A DNA stretch of 64,000 nt, taken from the NCBI RefSeq assembly GCF_007829815.1, contig NZ_VIWT01000001.1, forward strand, positions 4,176,001 to 4,240,000. The letters run 5' to 3'. Source of the DNA: Kitasatospora viridis (GTDB taxonomy: Bacteria > Actinomycetota > Actinomycetes > Streptomycetales > Streptomycetaceae). The translations under genes were made by a program, and so were the position numbers. Below the pieces are notes generated by a model. It saw only the letters and a program-made list of their open reading frames with translations. It searched no databases and was not told the origin of the DNA. The number at the start of each line of letters is the position of its first letter. The first letter of the stretch is position 1. This document shows positions 60,834 to 64,000 of the stretch, in pieces.

Positions 60834-61733
60834 TCAGGTGGAGATCAGTGAGGAGAGCAGCCCGGACACCTCGGTGCCCCGGGGCAGGTCGCTCACCTGG
60901 CCGTCGCCGACCTCCACCACCATCCAGCCGCTGCCGTCGGCCAGCAGCGCCAGGTCGGTGGTGACGAAGCGGCAGCCGAGCGAGCGGACCAGCGAGCGGA
61001 TCAGGGTGAGGTCGGGCGCGGGGAAGACCTCGGGCGTGTCGGGGTGCGGGCCGGTCAGCACCGGTTCGCCGTCCACCCACCAGACCCGCGCCTCGGTGCC
61101 GCGCGCCGCCGCGTCCGGCTCGCCCGCCGGGCCGGCGGCCGGCGCGAACCGGTGGAACCGCCGCAGCACCACGCCGCCGGCCAGGTAGTCGCCCTGCAGT
61201 TCCACGAACCGGCCGACCACCCGGGCCAGCGCCGGCAGGTCGGCCAGGTCGGGGATGTAACAGGCCTCGTGCCACTCGTGCTTGCGGGACTTCACGTAGT
61301 CCTTGACGATCGCCGGGCCGCGGCCGCCGAGCCGGGCGGCGGCCTCGGCCAGCGCGCCGCGGTCGGCGTCGGCGGGGAGCCAGACGCTGTCCGGGGTGGC
61401 GCCCTCGAAGGTGCCGTACCAGCCGGGCAGCTCGTGGGCCGTGCGGTAGGCGGCGGCGCTGGTGAGCAGGTGGCAGCCGCGCTCGGCCAGGGCCCGCACG
61501 AACCCCGCGTAGGCCTGGACCGGCAGCATCCAGCCCCGGTACCAGGCCGGTCCGGTCCCGGCCGGCACCCGGCGGACCGCCTCGGCCGCGTCGCCGGCCA
61601 GCAGTGCGTCGTGGTCCACCAGCGCGGTCTCGCCGCCCAGGCCGCGGACCAGCTGGGCCTCGTAGGAGTAGTGCGGATCGACCCGCCGGGGGTTCAACGG
61701 ATCCTGCGGCAGCAGGATGGTCGGGGCTGGCAT
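60834..61733 (-). CDS. ATP-grasp domain protein, 299 aa
   Basis: The ATP-grasp core is seen as GRGPAIVKDYVKSRKHEWHE (lysine and Trp/His region), GDYLAGGVVLRRFHRFAP and ARVWWVDGEPVLTGPHPD with acidic Mg ligands, ending WMVVEVGDGQVSDLP. The N-terminal domain (HYSYEAQLVRGLGGETALVD) is a pre-ATP-grasp fold. Members ligate a carboxylate to an amine, but the substrate is unknown. Convergent with the MFS gene. Confidence 0.86.
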   Translation of the reverse strand: MPAPTILLPQDPLNPRRVDPHYSYEAQLVRGLGGETALVDHDALLAGDAAEAVRRVPAGTGPAWYRGWMLPVQAYAGFVRALAERGCHLLTSAAAYRTAHELPGWYGTFEGATPDSVWLPADADRGALAEAAARLGGRGPAIVKDYVKSRKHEWHEACYIPDLADLPALARVVGRFVELQGDYLAGGVVLRRFHRFAPAAGPAGEPDAAARGTEARVWWVDGEPVLTGPHPDTPEVFPAPDLTLIRSLVRSLGCRFVTTDLALLADGSGWMVVEVGDGQVSDLPRGTEVSGLLSSLIST

Positions 61734-61916
61734 GGCCCACAGGGTAGCGGGGTGGTACCCGGTGGTCCCGTGGTTCGGCCGTGTCCCGCGGTGGGCGTGC
61801 GGGCGATCGGCGCGCCGCAGCGTGCGTCCGTGGCACCCGGTGGCGCTGACGGTGCATCAGGGGCGTGCGGCCGGCCCGCGTGGACTCCGGCGGCGCCCCG
61901 CTGGCAAGCTGGCGGG

Positions 61917-62414
61917 ATGCGCACTCCACGCCAGGCGGCCAGAACCGTGGTGATCGACCCGGACGGGGCGGTCTTCCTGCTCCGCTCCGACAACGACGAG
62001 GTCGGGGTGCACTGGAGCCCGCCGGGCGGCGGCATCGACCCGGGCGAGACCCCGGAGCAGGGCGCCCTGCGCGAGCTGCGCGAGGAGACCGGCTGGACCG
62101 ACCTGAGCCCCGGACCGCTGCTCTGCACCTGGGAGCACGACTTCACCCGCAAGGGCGTACCGGTGCGTCAGTCCGAGCACGTCTACGTCACCACTGGTCC
62201 GCGCCGCGGCCCGGTCGGCGACGTCAGCGACGCGCACGCGCAGGACCGGATCCTGGACTGGCGCTGGTGGAGCGAGCAGGAGCTGGCCGACCCGGAGGCC
62301 GAGGCGCTGTGGCCGCCGAACCTCGCGGAGCTGGTCCGCGACGTCCGCGCGGCCTGGGCCGAGGGCCGGCCCGGGACCGCCCCGGTCCACCTCGGGTACC
62401 TGCCCAACGACTGA
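61917..62414 (+). CDS. NUDIX hydrolase, 165 aa
   Basis: ATG 61917. The Nudix box G38-x5-E44-x7-R52-E53-L-x-E56-E57-x-G59 is complete (GGGIDPGETPEQGALRELRE). The rest is a typical alpha/beta/alpha sandwich with SEHVYVTTGPRRGPVGDVSD. It hydrolyses a nucleoside-diphosphate-linked compound, identity unknown. Divergent from the ATP-grasp gene with 183 bp between. Confidence 0.92.
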   Translation: MRTPRQAARTVVIDPDGAVFLLRSDNDEVGVHWSPPGGGIDPGETPEQGALRELREETGWTDLSPGPLLCTWEHDFTRKGVPVRQSEHVYVTTGPRRGPVGDVSDAHAQDRILDWRWWSEQELADPEAEALWPPNLAELVRDVRAAWAEGRPGTAPVHLGYLPND

Positions 62415-62452
62415 ACCGCGGCGGTCCGGGGACCGCCCGTCGTCCGGCGGGG

Positions 62453-63454
62453 TCAGCCGCGCCTGCGCCCACCCGGGCGGTCGGCGGTCACGACCTGCCA
62501 GCCGGACGGGCGCAGCTCGCGGTCGTGCAGCGCCTCGGTGTTCACCACCACCGTCAGCTCGGTGCCGGCCAGTTCCTCGAAGGCCAGCCCGGTCTCGTCG
62601 AGCAGCAGCTCGGTCGGCACCGACACCGCGATCGACGCCCGCCAGGCGGGCAGCACCGCGAGCGTGGTGCCCCGGCCGACCTTGACCAGCTGGGCCGTGA
62701 CCCGCTTCCGGCACTCCTCGACCCGCTTGCCGCCCAGCGGTCCCGGCGGTCGCGAGGCGCCGATCAGCACGCCGAGCGGCGGGTCCTGGCGGCCCTGCTC
62801 CGGATCGGCCCCGGCCGGCGACGGCTCGATCGGCCGTGCGTCGGACGGCTCGGCCTCGGACGGCCGCGGATCGAACGACCGTGCCTCGGCCGGCGGGGCG
62901 TCGGCGGAACGGCCCGCGACGGGGAGCTCCGCGGCCGACCACGCCCCCGCCTCACCGCTCGCGCCGTCGGCCAGGGTCGGCCCGGCAGGCCTGGCCGACC
63001 GACGGGAGGGCAGCTGCCGGCGCACCCGCGGGCGCGGCCGCCCGGCCGTCGGCCGCCAGTCCTCCACCGACGGCTCCGGCGGACCGCTGCGCTGCGGGGG
63101 CACCGTGTCCTGCTGGCCCGGCGCGGGCCCGGTGGCGGCCAGCGCCAGCAACTCCCGCACCTCGGAGATCGACTGGTGGCTCGCCACCGCCAGGTCGCCC
63201 AGCCCGGCGCCCTGCTCGTAGGCGGAGCGCAGCCGCGAGGCCAGCCCCGCGCGCAGGTTCGCCGTGGTGGCGGCGCCGGCGTCCGGACGCCTCGGTGCCG
63301 CTCCACCGGTGCCGTCGGCGGGCCCGGCAGCGGGCTCCGCGACCGTGCCCGCGCCGGTCGGCTCGGTCGGCGCGCAGACCTGGGGCAGGCCGTCGGAGGC
63401 CGCAGCCGCCGGGGGCGGGTTCGGCGTGTCCATCGGTATGAACGACGAGCTCAT
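62453..63454 (-). CDS. Conserved disordered protein with regulator-like regions, 333 aa
   Basis: The N-terminal part has a helical segment TANLRAGLASRLRSAYEQGA then GDLAVASHQSISEVRELLAL, HTH-like. Residues about 110-240 are a Pro/Ser/Asp-rich disordered region with repeated RSFDPRPSEAEPSDARPIEP-like stretches. The C-terminal fold (VTAQLVKVGRGTTLAVLPAW) is beta-rich and ends in a basic tail. Streptomyces carry similar genes often labelled transcriptional regulators. Start at 63454 or 63433. Confidence 0.74.
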   Translation of the reverse strand: MSSSFIPMDTPNPPPAAAASDGLPQVCAPTEPTGAGTVAEPAAGPADGTGGAAPRRPDAGAATTANLRAGLASRLRSAYEQGAGLGDLAVASHQSISEVRELLALAATGPAPGQQDTVPPQRSGPPEPSVEDWRPTAGRPRPRVRRQLPSRRSARPAGPTLADGASGEAGAWSAAELPVAGRSADAPPAEARSFDPRPSEAEPSDARPIEPSPAGADPEQGRQDPPLGVLIGASRPPGPLGGKRVEECRKRVTAQLVKVGRGTTLAVLPAWRASIAVSVPTELLLDETGLAFEELAGTELTVVVNTEALHDRELRPSGWQVVTADRPGGRRRG

Positions 63455-63709
63455 CGGTGAGGTCCTCCGCTGTACGGTCCGCCCGAATCCTGCCGTACCG
63501 AAGGGGCAACGTCCATGGTGCGGGTGTCAGAACCCGACAAGAGAGCCGAGGTACCGCTCCCAGCCCGCAGGCGAACTGATCGGTCGTCAGGCTACGGAAA
63601 GCCGGGCCGAACCACCACCGAGCGGACATCAAGTGCGTGTCGAACGGCCACAATGACCTCGAACACCCGATCTGCTCGGTCCGCCCGAGCCGCCCGAAGG
63701 ACGCCCCCG

Positions 63710-64000
63710 ATGGGAACACCCTCCGCCGCCAGCGCCCTCACCCGACCCCGCCGACTCGTCCCCGGTGACCGGGTGGCCGTCGTCGCCACCAGCGGTCCGA
63801 TCGACCCCGACCGACTCCGGGCCGGCTGCGAACTGCTGCGCGGCTGGGGCCTGGAGCCCGTGGTCGGCGCGCACGTGCTCGGCGCGCACCCCCGACTGGG
63901 CCACTTCTCCGGCACCGACGCCGAGCGCGCCGCCGACTTCGAGCAGGCCTGGCGCGACCCGTCGATCGCCGCCGTGATCACCGCCCGCGGCGGCTACGGC
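63710..64000 (+). CDS. LD-carboxypeptidase (S66 family), 5' part, runs off right edge
   Basis: ATG 63710 with GAAGGA upstream. LVPGDRVAVVATSGPIDPDR, then GAHPRLGHFSGTDAERAADF and SIAAVITARGGYG are the conserved start of S66 peptidases, up to the RGGYG turn just before the catalytic Ser. These enzymes trim D-amino acids from peptidoglycan or cleave acyl dipeptides. The remaining part lies outside the window. Confidence 0.9.
   Translation, partial: MGTPSAASALTRPRRLVPGDRVAVVATSGPIDPDRLRAGCELLRGWGLEPVVGAHVLGAHPRLGHFSGTDAERAADFEQAWRDPSIAAVITARGGYG

Overview
The window is high-GC actinobacterial DNA, most likely Streptomycetaceae. It has GTG/TTG starts, pervasive 4-bp GTGA/ATGA gene overlaps, and a tRNA-His / orn / adpA gene order known from Streptomyces. 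The long Ala/Gly/Pro-rich extensions on several host proteins would suit Kitasatospora, but that genus call is inference. Two blocks meet at a tRNA gene. Positions 1-38445 are most of an apparently intact temperate siphovirus prophage. Positions 38446-64000 are host chromosome.

Prophage, read from its integration end (right) to its virion genes (left): a tyrosine integrase (37040-38335) faces away from the 3' end of tRNA-His(GTG). Next comes a lysogeny switch: a rightward XRE repressor (36200-36622), then two identical 19-bp dyad operators plus a weaker one (35947-36033), then a leftward Cro-like gene and an excisionase-like gene. The early region follows. It holds two tiny membrane proteins, a RecE-like nuclease with a putative annealing partner, a DnaQ-like exonuclease, a Cys-cluster/multi-HTH protein, an Lsr2-like DNA-binding protein and a winged-helix replication protein whose own gene carries six iterons (30151-30295), the probable phage origin. 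Positions 20700-29700 carry about twenty small, mostly unknown leftward genes. They are interrupted at 25095-25722 by a rightward two-gene HTH cassette with its own repeated operators. The late module runs leftward: TerS, TerL, portal, MuF-type protein with a repeat-bearing tail, a Rmf/CrpP-like small protein, scaffold, major capsid protein, connectors, tail tube, tail assembly chaperones joined by a -1 frameshift at GGGAAAA (8592-8598), tape measure, distal tail and baseplate-like proteins. Lysis genes and the far att site lie beyond the left edge.

Host block: tRNA-His, orn and adpA come first. This adpA is unusually long and has a TTA codon between its two domains, which makes it a bldA target. 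They are followed by a HAD phosphatase, a universal stress protein, a surface protein and a DUF4239 membrane protein. A leucine/isovalerate catabolic operon follows: biotin-dependent acyl-CoA carboxylase beta and alpha subunits, HMG-CoA lyase and acyl-CoA dehydrogenase, divergent from a TetR regulator. Beyond it are a single-chain tandem ABC exporter with one degenerate ATPase site, an MFS transporter, an ATP-grasp protein, a NUDIX hydrolase, a disordered conserved protein and the start of an LD-carboxypeptidase. The tetR and ABC genes both look leaderless, each with a dyad over its promoter.
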